Below are positions 56,006-64,000 of a stretch of DNA of 64,000 nt, one piece after another. Made by a program: the position numbers and the translations under genes. Source of the stretch: Vreelandella neptunia (lineage in GTDB: Bacteria; Pseudomonadota; Gammaproteobacteria; Pseudomonadales; Halomonadaceae); contig NZ_CP140255.1 of assembly GCF_034479615.1 (NCBI RefSeq), forward strand, positions 2,232,001-2,296,000. Direction: 5' to 3'. Numbering within the stretch: position 1 is the first letter of the stretch; each line of letters opens with the position of its first letter. Under the pieces are notes generated by a model. The model was not told the origin of the DNA. It did not search any database and saw only the letters and a list, made by a program, of their open reading frames with translations.

Positions 56006-56902
56006 ATGACCGTCAAACAGCTTCGCGCCTTCCTGGCGGTCGCCCAAACCCTCAGCTTTACCCAAGCCTGCGAGCGACTGCATTTATCTCAACCGGCGCT
56101 AAGTCTGGCGATTAAAGGCCTGGAGGAGTCCCTTGGGGGTAAACTACTCATTCGCAGCACCCGTAGCGTCAGATTAACCCCAGAAGGCGAGTCGCTGCTA
56201 CCGCTAGCCAAACATCTGCTGGCTCAATGGGACAATACCGAGGAGCGTTTGCGCCAACGCTTCACTCTTCAACTGGGACGGCTCAGCGTCGCGGCGATGC
56301 CCGCCTTTGCCTGTAGCTTACTCCCTGCGGCGCTGGTTAAATTTCGCCAGCAGCACCCCAAGATCAACATTACCGTTCACGATGTCATCAATGAGGAGGT
56401 CACCGCCATGGTGCGCTCCCGCCAGGTAGAGATGGGGATCGCTTTGTCCCCTGAAGGGGCCGGCAGCCTGTTGTTTACACCGCTGTTTGAAGACCATTTT
56501 GTGGCTGTCGTACCGGCTGACTCTCCGTTAACCCAGACCACTCAACTCGCCTGGTCGACGCTGCTAAGCCACGACTTTATTACTCTTCAGCGCCCCTCCA
56601 TGGTACGTCGTATATTGGAACAGGAGCTGAGCAAACAGGATACGGAGCTCACAGTGGCCTTTGAAAGCCACCAGCTCTCTACGGTGGGAAGAATGGTCGC
56701 CGACGGTCTGGGCGTCAGCGCTGTGCCTTCCATGTGCATTCGTCAAATGCATGAATTGGGTGCCCGCTGTATCCCGCTGACTGCGCCCGCCATTTCCTGC
56801 CGAGTCGGCATTTTGACCCACCAAGAGCTCTCCGTAGCCGCCCATGCACTGCGCACCGTCCTCCTTAAGACCGTTCAAGCACCTTCACTGTCTATCGACT
56901 AG
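56006..56902 (+). CDS. LysR-family regulator, probably of scoAB
   Basis: The 298-residue protein has an N-terminal helix-turn-helix (residues 3-60, TVKQLRAFLAVAQTLSFTQACERLHLSQPALSLAIKGLE) and a type 2 periplasmic-binding-like effector domain. AAAGGTG precedes the ATG. Divergent placement against scoA-scoB is the classical LysR layout, so control of CoA-transferase expression is inferred. Ligand unknown. Confidence 0.9.
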   Translation: MTVKQLRAFLAVAQTLSFTQACERLHLSQPALSLAIKGLEESLGGKLLIRSTRSVRLTPEGESLLPLAKHLLAQWDNTEERLRQRFTLQLGRLSVAAMPAFACSLLPAALVKFRQQHPKINITVHDVINEEVTAMVRSRQVEMGIALSPEGAGSLLFTPLFEDHFVAVVPADSPLTQTTQLAWSTLLSHDFITLQRPSMVRRILEQELSKQDTELTVAFESHQLSTVGRMVADGLGVSAVPSMCIRQMHELGARCIPLTAPAISCRVGILTHQELSVAAHALRTVLLKTVQAPSLSID

Positions 56903-57003
56903 CCCATGACTGAGATGATGCACTAGGTTTCTGCTGGGCAGCGTGGCTAGGATCATTTAGCATTCAGTATTACGTTATTGGTCTGACGGTAAGGAAACGC
57001 GGT

Positions 57004-57885
57004 ATGCCTATTTTTAAAGGGCTGGTTAGCGCACTGCTGCTAACGCTCAACACGCTGTTCTGGGGCGTACCTCTCATTCTGCTGACGCTGCTTAAAGTCA
57101 TCGCCCCAGGGCAACGGCTGCAACAGTTAGTACTTCAGGGACTGAATGGCGTCGCGTTAAACTGGATAGGTGTAAACCTCTGGTGGATGCGGCACTGGCT
57201 TAAACCCGTGCTACACGCAAGCGTACCCGATAATTTGAGCCCGCAGCAGTGGTGGCTGGTGATCTCCAACCACCGCAGCTGGACTGATATTTTTATGCTA
57301 TTGATGGCGCTGCATCGGCGTATCCCCATGCCACGCTTTTTCCTAAAGCGTCAATTAATCTGGATTCCCATCGTAGGGTTGGCTTTTTGGGCACTAGAGT
57401 TCCCTTTTATGCGCCGCTTTACCCGCGAGCAAGTGGCTAAAAACCCTAAACTGGCCACCATTGATCGAGCCGCTACTGAGCGTATGTGTCATCAGGCACG
57501 TCTCTCGCCCATTGCGATTTTTAATTTTGTCGAGGGTACCCGCTTCTCAGTTGCCAAACGCGATGCCCAGCAGAGCCCCTACCGTCATTTATTACGCCCC
57601 AAAGCGGGCGGCATTGCCCAGGTACTTAGCCTGTTAGGCAACCAATTGGATGGTATCCTGGATGTGACGATCAGCTACGCCAACCCCTCGCCGACGTTTT
57701 GGGGCTTTTTATGCGGCAAGGAGGCGCCCGTCACCTTACAGGCAAGGCAACTCAGCATTCCTGAGTGGATGTACGCATCAGATAACCACGAAGAAAAGCA
57801 GCATAAGGAACGCTTCCACACATGGATCAATGCACTCTGGTTGGAAAAAGATGGCATGCTGGACAGCCGAACCGATCACGACTAG
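57004..57885 (+). CDS. PlsC-family 1-acylglycerol-3-phosphate acyltransferase-like protein (YihG type)
   Basis: The 293-residue membrane-associated acyltransferase has motif I NHRSWTDIFML (HX4D), motif II FLKRQLIWIP, motif III VEGTRFS, and an N-terminal hydrophobic segment (residues 8-36). Length and the C-terminal domain resemble YihG (LPLAT family), which adds acyl chains to lysophosphatidate. AAGGAAA precedes the ATG. The next gene starts 64 nt before its stop in another frame. Confidence 0.88.
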   Translation: MPIFKGLVSALLLTLNTLFWGVPLILLTLLKVIAPGQRLQQLVLQGLNGVALNWIGVNLWWMRHWLKPVLHASVPDNLSPQQWWLVISNHRSWTDIFMLLMALHRRIPMPRFFLKRQLIWIPIVGLAFWALEFPFMRRFTREQVAKNPKLATIDRAATERMCHQARLSPIAIFNFVEGTRFSVAKRDAQQSPYRHLLRPKAGGIAQVLSLLGNQLDGILDVTISYANPSPTFWGFLCGKEAPVTLQARQLSIPEWMYASDNHEEKQHKERFHTWINALWLEKDGMLDSRTDHD

Positions 57886-58799
57886 CGGGTTGGCTTACCG
57901 TCTGGCTGTTAGCGGCACTAATGACCGGCTGCTCCAGCGCTCCCCCATCGCCAACCCAGCGAGCGGCCGCCCCAAGCGCCAGCCAGATCAGTGGCGACTG
58001 GGTGCAAGTACAGCGTGGCGACACACTGGGTAAACTGGCGGCTCGGGCTAACGTGCCGCTGGAACGCTTGCAGCGTTTTAACCCTGGCGTCGATGCGCGG
58101 CGCCTGGAAATTGGCCAGCGCCTGCTCATTCCCACTCAACAAGAACGGGCCCCTTCCGGCGGCCCTTACCGCTACCAAATCCGTCCCGGCGATACGTTTT
58201 CGAGCATCGCTCGACATTTTGGCACCACCAGTGGCCGCATCCAGAGCGCCAACCCTAGCGCCTCCCCCACAAGCTTAAGAATAGGCCAAGTGGTCAGCCT
58301 ACCCCTTGGCGGTTCAACGCCGCGCAGCTCATCGCAACGCACGGCGAGTAGCAGTGGCTCATCAAGCGCTAACAAGCCTGCCGCGGCGCCCACCAGTAGC
58401 GCAACTAGCCAGGCATTGCCCTCTTCAGCCAGGCGCTGGCCCTGGCCGCTGGATGATTATCGCGTGGTTCGTCGCTTCGGGCCGGACAGCCGTGGCACCC
58501 TGCAGCCCATGCTGCTGGCTACTCAAGCTGGCGCCCAGGCTAAATCCGTCGCCCCTGGGGAGGTACGTTTTGCCGACGGCATGCGCCAGCTAGGTGAAGT
58601 GGTGATTGTGCACCATGCCGATAATCTCCAGACCGTATACGCCCTTTGCGAGCGTATTTTGGTCGAGGTAGGCAAACAGGTTAGCGCGGGAGACCCGCTT
58701 TGTGAGGTAGGTCAAAGCAGTGCCACCCAGCGCTATGATCTACTCTTTGATTTACGCCAAGGCGGCAAACCCATCGATCCCAAGCAGGTGCTGCGCTAA
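57822..58799 (+). CDS. LysM/LytM-domain lipoprotein, amidase-activator-like
   Basis: The 325-residue protein has a lipoprotein signal (hydrophobic about residues 22-36, lipobox LMTGC). Two LysM repeats (VQRGDTLGKLAARANV and IRPGDTFSSIARHFGT), a Ser/Ala-rich linker, and a C-terminal M23/LytM domain from about residue 208 follow. The metal-binding GxxxHxGxD and HxH motifs are missing, as in EnvC and NlpD, so it probably activates cell-wall amidases rather than cutting peptidoglycan. The ATG at 57822 overlaps the acyltransferase gene by 64 nt; no closer start in this frame is evident. Confidence 0.82.
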   Translation: MDQCTLVGKRWHAGQPNRSRLAGWLTVWLLAALMTGCSSAPPSPTQRAAAPSASQISGDWVQVQRGDTLGKLAARANVPLERLQRFNPGVDARRLEIGQRLLIPTQQERAPSGGPYRYQIRPGDTFSSIARHFGTTSGRIQSANPSASPTSLRIGQVVSLPLGGSTPRSSSQRTASSSGSSSANKPAAAPTSSATSQALPSSARRWPWPLDDYRVVRRFGPDSRGTLQPMLLATQAGAQAKSVAPGEVRFADGMRQLGEVVIVHHADNLQTVYALCERILVEVGKQVSAGDPLCEVGQSSATQRYDLLFDLRQGGKPIDPKQVLR

Positions 58800-58849
58800 A
58801 ACACTCGCTTGGTAATACCGTCTTTCGCATTACTGCCCTTTATAAAGCA

Positions 58850-58875
58850 ACGGCCCCTAGCTAAGGAGGGGCCGT
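58850..58875 (-). terminator. Terminator-like hairpin after gcvT
   Basis: The perfect 9-bp stem ACGGCCCCT/AGGGGCCGT with an 8-nt loop lies between the convergent LysM/LytM and gcvT genes. On the minus strand it is followed by TTGCTTTATAAA, a weak T-tract. Confidence 0.6.
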
Positions 58876-58893
58876 GGGTAGATGGGCGCGCTT

Positions 58894-60006
58894 TTAACCG
58901 CGATAGTAACCTGGTTTTACAAACGGCATGGGGGTTACCACCATGGGTAGCTGCTTACCGCGTACTAGCGCGAACACGGCACTTTGCGGCGTTTCCAGTT
59001 CACGAGTGACATAACCCATCGCCACCGGTTTACCAACACTTGGGCCAAAACTACCGGAGGTCACCACCCCAATCTCATTGCCCGCCTCATCCAGCAGCTG
59101 CGCACCCTCACGCACCGGTGCACGGCCTTCAGCTAACAGCCCAACTCGCTTGCGGGTGTGATCTTTGGCCTCGATCTGATGCAGAATCACGTCAGCGCCC
59201 GGAAAACCACCGGCACGCTCGCCACTACGGCGACGCGGCTTGCCAATGGCCCAGATCAGCCCAGCTTCTACCGGGGTAGTTTGCTCGTCCATATCGTGAC
59301 CATAGAGGCATAAACCCGCTTCCAAACGCAGCGAGTCCCGCGCTCCCAGGCCAATCGCTTCGACTTCGGGCTCAGCTAGCAGTTGCTCAGCGAAGGCTTC
59401 GCAAGCATCGGCGGCGACGGAAATTTCAAAACCATCTTCACCGGTATAGCCGCTGCGGCTCACCCACACTTCATGACCGGCAATGGTGAAGCGGCCATGC
59501 TGCATAAACACAAGTTCACAGGCTTCCGGGCAAAGCCGCTGCATAACATCCCGTGCCTGGGGCCCCTGAAGCGCCAGCAACCCCCGATCCAGGGGCTCGA
59601 CGGTATGGGTCGATGCCAAATTGAGGCGCAGGTGAGCCAGGTCTTGATCTTTACAAGCTGCGTTCACGACTAAATAGAAATGATCACCTGCGTTGACCAC
59701 CATCAGGTCATCGATAATGCCGCCTTCGTTGCTGGTGAAAAGCCCGTAACGCTGCGCGCCCACTTCAAGCCCTACCAAATCCGCAGGTATCAGGGTTTCC
59801 AAGGCCTCGGCAGCGTTGTCACCCGAAACACTAATCTGCCCCATATGGGAGACATCGAACAGCCCGCACTTTTGACGGGTGTGCTCATGCTCTTTTTTGA
59901 CCCCCGGCGGGTACTGCACCGGCATATCGTAGCCCGCAAACGGCACCATCTTGGCACCTAGTTTGAGGTGTAGCGCGTGCAGCGGTGTTTGCTTTAATTC
60001 GGACAT
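58894..60006 (-). CDS. gcvT: Glycine cleavage system T protein (aminomethyltransferase)
   Basis: GcvT transfers the methylene group from aminomethyl-lipoyl GcvH to tetrahydrofolate, releasing ammonia. The 370-residue protein begins KQTPLHALHLKLGAKMVPFAGYDMPVQY and has GLFDVSHMGQ and the GYTGEDGFEI block. The ATG at 60006 has GAGGA upstream. It is separated from gcvH and gcvP by a symporter gene and points the other way, unlike the usual gcvTHP order. Confidence 0.96.
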   Translation of the reverse strand: MSELKQTPLHALHLKLGAKMVPFAGYDMPVQYPPGVKKEHEHTRQKCGLFDVSHMGQISVSGDNAAEALETLIPADLVGLEVGAQRYGLFTSNEGGIIDDLMVVNAGDHFYLVVNAACKDQDLAHLRLNLASTHTVEPLDRGLLALQGPQARDVMQRLCPEACELVFMQHGRFTIAGHEVWVSRSGYTGEDGFEISVAADACEAFAEQLLAEPEVEAIGLGARDSLRLEAGLCLYGHDMDEQTTPVEAGLIWAIGKPRRRSGERAGGFPGADVILHQIEAKDHTRKRVGLLAEGRAPVREGAQLLDEAGNEIGVVTSGSFGPSVGKPVAMGYVTRELETPQSAVFALVRGKQLPMVVTPMPFVKPGYYRG

Positions 60007-60053
60007 GGGGGCATTCCTCACTTAAAAATTATTCACTGATAAATGCTTGACTT

Positions 60054-60092
60054 AAAAAAGAGACGGGAAGCCACTGCTTAAGTGTCTTCCCG
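60054..60092 (-). terminator. Rho-independent terminator after the AGCS symporter gene
   Basis: On the minus strand a stem of CGGGAAG plus CACT with its complement (one internal mismatch) is followed by TCTCTTTTTT. It lies 60 nt past the symporter stop and upstream of gcvT, so the two genes have separate transcript ends. Confidence 0.85.
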
Positions 60093-60150
60093 ACTCTACT
60101 GTCATTCACGTTTTGTCTTCACCTACAGCGCCTTTTACGCGCTGCGGATA

Positions 60151-61560
60151 TTATTGGTCGTGATCCAGCTCTTCACCCGGCAGTACGTCTTTACCGTCGA
60201 AATAGTCCTTGGTTAGTTTAAAGACTACCGGCGAAAGCAGTGCCAAGGCAATCAGGTTCGGGATCGCCATCATAGCGTTGAAGGTATCCGCCATGAGCCA
60301 GATAAAGCCCAGTTGAGCGATAGCACCCAGGGGGATGGCCAGTACGAACAGCACCCGATAGATCATAATTGAGCGCGTACCAAACAGGAACTGGCAGCAC
60401 TTCTCGCCGTAAAATGACCAGCCAAGGATGGTAGTAAAGGCAAAAATCGCCAATGCAATGGCGACAATCTGATTACCAAAGCCAGGCAGTGCAGCGTCAA
60501 ACGAAAGCGCGGTCAGCGATGCCCCCGCTTCACCTTCTTGCCAAACCGTTGAGGTCAAAATCACCAGCGCGGTAATCGTGCACACAATAATGGTATCGAT
60601 AAAGGTACCCAGCATCGCGATTAAGCCCTGGCGCACCGGGTTTTTAGTTTTTGCCGCTGCGTGTGCGATAGGTGCACTACCCAAACCCGCTTCGTTGGAG
60701 AAGATCCCGCGTGCCACACCAAAACGAATCGCCGCCATGACGGCGGCACCTGCGAAACCACCTGCAGCCGCCATGGGGTTAAAGGCGTAGTAGAAGATCA
60801 AACCAAAGGCTTCACCGATCTGCCCGGCATTGACGATCAATACCAACAAGCCAGCGACTACATAGGCAATGCCCATAATCGGCACCAACTTGCCCGCCAC
60901 TTTAGCAATACGCTTGATACCGCCCAGAATCACCGCGCCAGCAAGTACCATAATGACCACACCCGTGAGCCAATGCGGCACGCCGAATGTGGCGTCCATG
61001 GCATCAGCAACGGAGTTGGACTGGACGGTGTTGCCGATCCCAAAGGCTGCGACAGCGCCAAAAAATGAGAACAGACCGCCCAGCCATAGCCACTTTTTAC
61101 CCAGGCCATTCTTGATGTAAAACATCGGCCCACCCACGTGGTAACCTGTGCTATCGGTTTCACGATAGCGCACGGCCAGCACCGCTTCGGCAAATTTAGT
61201 GGCCATCCCTACCAGTGCGGTAATCCACATCCAAAACACAGCGCCGGGGCCCCCTAACGCAATGGCCGTGGCGACCCCGGCAATATTACCGGTGCCGATG
61301 GTCGCAGAGAGCGCGGTCATCAAGGCGTCAAAAGGCGATATTTCCCCTTCGTCACCCTCTTTGGCTGGCGCCGCTTTACCCACCCCAGGTTTCGCATCAC
61401 GCCCCGCCCACATTAGCTTGAAACCCATGCCGAGCTTTCTAATCGGCATCAGTTTCAAGCCAAGCTGCAGGTAAATCCCCACACCGAGTAGCAGAATCAA
61501 CATGACGGGCCCCCAGACCACGCCGTTGATTGCCCCTAAGAGGCTAGTTAATGCTTCCAT
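60151..61560 (-). CDS. AGCS-family sodium:alanine/glycine symporter
   Basis: The 469-residue transporter has about 11 membrane helices. AGCS family motifs include GPGAVFWMWITALVGMATKFAE and IFSNEAGLGSAPIAHAAA. It imports alanine or glycine with sodium. The ATG at 61560 has AGGA 7 nt upstream; an ATG two codons earlier is too close to that site. Its place between gcvT and gcvHP suggests glycine uptake feeding the cleavage system. Confidence 0.93.
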   Translation of the reverse strand: MEALTSLLGAINGVVWGPVMLILLLGVGIYLQLGLKLMPIRKLGMGFKLMWAGRDAKPGVGKAAPAKEGDEGEISPFDALMTALSATIGTGNIAGVATAIALGGPGAVFWMWITALVGMATKFAEAVLAVRYRETDSTGYHVGGPMFYIKNGLGKKWLWLGGLFSFFGAVAAFGIGNTVQSNSVADAMDATFGVPHWLTGVVIMVLAGAVILGGIKRIAKVAGKLVPIMGIAYVVAGLLVLIVNAGQIGEAFGLIFYYAFNPMAAAGGFAGAAVMAAIRFGVARGIFSNEAGLGSAPIAHAAAKTKNPVRQGLIAMLGTFIDTIIVCTITALVILTSTVWQEGEAGASLTALSFDAALPGFGNQIVAIALAIFAFTTILGWSFYGEKCCQFLFGTRSIMIYRVLFVLAIPLGAIAQLGFIWLMADTFNAMMAIPNLIALALLSPVVFKLTKDYFDGKDVLPGEELDHDQ

Positions 61561-61662
61561 GTTCATTTCCTCGCTTTGTTGGTATGCAATGGTGGTGTGT
61601 ATTGTTGATTGGCTACCATCTAGTGGTTTTATGTGACGTCGCTATGGCTGGTTAGCATAGGA

Positions 61663-61677
61663 TGTAAACGTTTTACA
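61663..61677. promoter_or_regulatory. Dyad TGTAAA-CGT-TTTACA, candidate operator
   Basis: Perfect 6-nt arms surround CGT about 100 nt upstream of the AGCS symporter start. The centre resembles LacI-family operators (TGTAAACGTTTACA) with one extra base. The factor is unknown. Confidence 0.4.
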
Positions 61678-61819
61678 CCATAAACTTAGCAAGCATCTAG
61701 GGTGATGTCGCTTGTGCATAGAGGATACCGCTTTTTTCATAATCCGACGTCTGCACCCAGGCGCAAAAGTATCTAGACAGATAACGCTACTAAGCACGCC
61801 ATGGAGCAACGAAGAAATT

Positions 61820-61837
61820 TGTTTCCGATTGGAAACA
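61820..61837. promoter_or_regulatory. Dyad TGTTTCC-GATT-GGAAACA, candidate TyrR/GcsR-type box
   Basis: Perfect 7-nt arms separated by 4 nt lie 110 nt before the gcvH start. The TGT-N12-ACA frame is that of TyrR-family boxes, and a TyrR-like regulator (GcsR) controls glycine cleavage genes in Pseudomonas. The assignment is inference from position and symmetry. Confidence 0.4.
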
Positions 61838-61947
61838 CGTTAACATGCTCGCTTATTCGCTCGACCTACCCTAGCCACTATTCGCCAAGGCGAGCGACAA
61901 ACGCTAGTATGCTCGGGCCCAGAAACTGTTTCATATAGGAAAACATC

Positions 61948-62337
61948 ATGAGCAATCTTCCTTCCAATCTCCGCTACGCTGAAAGCCACGAGTGGGTGCT
62001 TGATAATCAAGACGGCACCGTGACCGTGGGTATTACTGATCACGCCCAGCAGGCGCTAGGTGATGTTGTGTTTGTTGAACTGCCTGAAGTGGGAACAGCC
62101 CTGAGCAAAGGCCAAGAGTTTGGCGTTATCGAATCGGTCAAAGCCGCTTCTGATCTCTACTCCCCAGTTGTTGGCGAAGTCATCGAAGTCAATGACGCCC
62201 TGGAAGACGCCCCCGAAACAGTCAATGAATCCCCTTACGAAGGCGGTTGGATTATGAAAGTGCGTTTAGACAGCGACTCACTTGATAGCCTGCTTGACGC
62301 AGATGCCTATCAAGCAACGCTAAGCGCCGACGACTAA
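61948..62337 (+). CDS. gcvH: Glycine cleavage system H protein
   Basis: This lipoyl carrier shuttles the aminomethyl group from GcvP to GcvT. The lipoylation site is Lys65 in [15 protein letters not shown]. The 129-residue length and the C-terminal GGWIMKVRL block are standard. It is followed by gcvP after 103 nt that contain a hairpin. Confidence 0.97.
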   Translation: MSNLPSNLRYAESHEWVLDNQDGTVTVGITDHAQQALGDVVFVELPEVGTALSKGQEFGVIESVKAASDLYSPVVGEVIEVNDALEDAPETVNESPYEGGWIMKVRLDSDSLDSLLDADAYQATLSADD

Positions 62338-62363
62338 AGGCGGTCGCTGAATCATATATTAGG

Positions 62364-62389
62364 GCCTGCCTTTATCCTTTATGGCGGGC
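62364..62389 (+). terminator. Intercistronic hairpin between gcvH and gcvP
   Basis: GCCTGCC pairs with GGCGGGC (one G-T pair) across a 12-nt loop, followed by TCTTCGCTT. It may partly attenuate transcription or stabilise gcvH mRNA. Evidence is structural only. Confidence 0.4.
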
Positions 62390-62440
62390 TCTTCGCTTAT
62401 CGCCCTGCACGGTTCTCTCTTAACGTCCGGAATCTTTTTC

Positions 62441-64000
62441 ATGTCTCTTGAAACACGCCGTCTGGCCGAGCTGGCCGATCACGATGCTTTTATCAAACGT
62501 CATAATGGTCCAAGTCAAGATGACGTGGCCACGATGTTAAAAGCGCTCAACATGCAGCACATGGAAGATCTGATTGAACAGACCGTGCCGAGCGATATTC
62601 GTCTTGGCCGCGAGCTAGCGCTTGATGATCCGCGTAGCGAAGCGGAGGCGCTAGAGTACCTAGCCCAGCTAGCGCGGCAAAACCGTGTGGCAAAAAGCTA
62701 TATTGGCCAGGGCTATTACGGCACCCATATGCCCGCGGTGATTCAGCGCAACGTATTGGAAAACCCAGGCTGGTACACAGCCTATACCCCCTACCAACCG
62801 GAGATTTCTCAAGGCCGCCTGGAAGGGTTACTCAACTTCCAGCAAGTGGTCATGGATTTAACCGGCATGGAGCTGGCCAATGCGTCGCTGCTCGACGAAG
62901 CCACCGCCGCCGCCGAAGCCATGGCGCTGTGTAAGCGTGGCAATAAGAGAAGCAAATCCAACGCTTTTTTCGTCGCCGACGACGTTTTCCCGCAAACGCT
63001 AGACGTGGTTAAAACCCGCGCTGAGTTCTTTGGCTTTGAGTTAATCACTGGGCCTGCGGAAGAGCTAGCCAACCATGATGTCTTTGGGGCGCTTGTCCAG
63101 TACCCCTCTGCCAGTGGCGAAGTGCGCGATCTGGCTCCGCTATTAAGCGCCGCGGCTGAGCGCAATATCATGACCTGCGTGGCCAGCGATCTGTTGAGTC
63201 TGGTGCTGCTTAAAGAGCCCGGCCAGCTCGGTGCGGATATTGTAGTGGGCAACTCCCAACGCTTTGGCGTACCCATGGGCTTTGGCGGCCCCCATGCGGC
63301 TTTCTTTGCTACTTCCGACAAGCTCAAGCGCTCGATCCCTGGGCGTATCATAGGCGTGTCAAAAGATAGCCGTGGTAACACAGCGCTGCGCATGGCGATG
63401 CAGACCCGCGAGCAGCATATTCGCCGCGAGAAAGCGACCTCTAACATCTGTACTGCCCAGGCACTTCTGGCCAACATCGCAGGTTTTTACGCCACTTATC
63501 ACGGCGCTGAAGGGCTGCGCAAAATTGCTGGCCGCGTTCACCGCTTGGCGACTCTGCTCGCCGAGGGCCTTAAGCAGGCAGGGGTAACGCTCGCTCATGA
63601 CAGTTGGTTTGATACGCTGCGTTTGACCGGCATTGACGCTGGCAAGATCCATGGTCGTGCCATGACTCACGATATTAACTTACACTACTTCGGCAATGGC
63701 GATGTGGGCATCAGTCTGGATGAAACCACCACCGCCCGCGACGTAGCAACGCTGTTTGACGTACTGCTGGGTGACGAGCACGGTCTTGCCGTTGCTGTTT
63801 TGGACGAGCAGGTAGTGGCTAACGGCGCTACAGGCATTCCCGCTGCCTGTATGCGCGAAAGCGACTTCTTGAGTCATCCCACCTTTAGCCGCTACCGCAG
63901 CGAAACAGAAATGCTGCGCTACTTGAAGCGTCTTGAGAACAAGGATCTGTCGCTTGCCCATGCAATGATCCCGCTCGGCTCCTGCACCATGAAGCTGAAC
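62441..64000 (+). CDS. gcvP: Glycine dehydrogenase (decarboxylating), P protein, N-terminal part
   Basis: The open frame from ATG 62441 runs without a stop to the end of the window (520 codons), so the gene is truncated by the window edge. GcvP decarboxylates glycine with pyridoxal phosphate and loads GcvH. It shows [60 protein letters not shown], and at the end [10 protein letters not shown]. The PLP-binding Lys lies in the second half, outside the window. It is downstream of gcvH on the same strand. Confidence 0.97.
   Translation, partial: MSLETRRLAELADHDAFIKRHNGPSQDDVATMLKALNMQHMEDLIEQTVPSDIRLGRELALDDPRSEAEALEYLAQLARQNRVAKSYIGQGYYGTHMPAVIQRNVLENPGWYTAYTPYQPEISQGRLEGLLNFQQVVMDLTGMELANASLLDEATAAAEAMALCKRGNKRSKSNAFFVADDVFPQTLDVVKTRAEFFGFELITGPAEELANHDVFGALVQYPSASGEVRDLAPLLSAAAERNIMTCVASDLLSLVLLKEPGQLGADIVVGNSQRFGVPMGFGGPHAAFFATSDKLKRSIPGRIIGVSKDSRGNTALRMAMQTREQHIRREKATSNICTAQALLANIAGFYATYHGAEGLRKIAGRVHRLATLLAEGLKQAGVTLAHDSWFDTLRLTGIDAGKIHGRAMTHDINLHYFGNGDVGISLDETTTARDVATLFDVLLGDEHGLAVAVLDEQVVANGATGIPAACMRESDFLSHPTFSRYRSETEMLRYLKRLENKDLSLAHAMIPLGSCTMKLN

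Larger units (their letters stand above)
61561..61947. promoter_or_regulatory. Divergent regulatory region between the AGCS gene and gcvH
   Basis: This 387-nt stretch has no gene I can support. It contains two dyads listed separately. I looked for the glycine riboswitch core motifs on both strands and did not see them. Confidence 0.5.

Noticed and set aside
56564..56878. Minus-strand open frame within the scoAB-linked LysR gene
   Set aside because: It is a shadow of the LysR effector domain, with no ribosome site or family signature.
61561..61947. Possible glycine riboswitch upstream of the gcvH or symporter gene
   Set aside because: Neither strand shows the conserved tandem aptamer cores that define this riboswitch; only protein-operator-like dyads were found.
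1..64000. CRISPR array, prophage, restriction or toxin-antitoxin island
   Set aside because: I saw no regularly spaced repeats, phage structural genes or defence proteins. Apart from one IS, the content is chromosomal core or ordinary accessory genes.

Overview
The window is a dense, moderately GC-rich gammaproteobacterial chromosome segment. Gene content and order point to a Halomonas-type bacterium (Halomonadaceae, Oceanospirillales). The evidence is the ruvCAB-ybgC-tolQRAB-pal-cpoB block, tamAB, galU with a UDP-glucose dehydrogenase-like gene, ubiG-mupP with a convergent yciK, and a RegBA redox two-component system. The assignment rests on recognised protein families and synteny only; no database search was possible. 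Both ends cut a gene: a beta-carbonic anhydrase lacks its 5' end (position 2) and gcvP runs off the 3' end (position 64000).

Layout. 1-8.7 kb: carbonic anhydrase, then a leftward group of tamA, tamB, msrA and cytochrome c', preceded by a coiled-coil membrane protein. 8.7-13.3 kb: galU plus a UDP-glucose dehydrogenase homologue that has lost its catalytic cysteine, then ubiG-mupP and the convergent SDR gene yciK. 13.3-23.5 kb: a long leftward envelope, repair and translation block (fmdB, aspS, ruvC, ruvA, ruvB, ybgC, tolQ, tolR, tolA, tolB, pal, cpoB). 23.8-38.5 kb: mostly housekeeping genes (2-hydroxyacid dehydrogenase, acyP, yihY, a NadM-Nudix fusion, a LysR regulator, cls, class I fumarase, nei, uvrB, osmC with a small HMA-fold protein, ygfZ, tatD, prfC). 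38.7-44 kb: an orphan YjfB-type motility protein with a sigma-28-like promoter, a D-amino acid dehydrogenase, and the most striking gene, a 1126-residue fusion of an Amt ammonium channel to HAMP-like, PAS, PAS, GGDEF and EAL domains. A good sigma-54 promoter match precedes that fusion. 44.1-44.7 kb: a leftward tRNA cluster Pro(TGG)-Arg(TCT)-His(GTG)-His(GTG). 44.9-49.2 kb: folD, mtn, a complete IS1380-type insertion sequence with a 4-bp CTAG duplication exactly at the mtn stop codon, then pyrC. 49.4-51.7 kb: a small membrane protein and regB/regA. 51.7-57 kb: ketone-body or PHB-monomer catabolism (3-hydroxybutyrate dehydrogenase and the two CoA-transferase subunits with a divergent LysR regulator), interleaved with a HybE-like protein, glutaredoxin and a diverged DUF1338 protein. 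57-64 kb: an acyltransferase, a LysM/LytM lipoprotein, and the glycine cleavage genes split into gcvT (leftward, near an AGCS symporter) and gcvH-gcvP (rightward).

How the genes connect. Envelope functions dominate: Tol-Pal-CpoB, TamAB, the LysM/LytM lipoprotein, MupP recycling and cardiolipin synthase. BdhA with ScoAB would turn 3-hydroxybutyrate into acetoacetyl-CoA. AGCS, GcvT, GcvH and GcvP form a glycine or alanine uptake and one-carbon module, with FolD supplying the folate cycle. The Amt-GGDEF-EAL protein would link ammonium availability to cyclic di-GMP. I found no CRISPR array, rRNA, prophage or defence island. The unusual content lies in domain fusions, proteins with eroded active sites, and the IS insertion.
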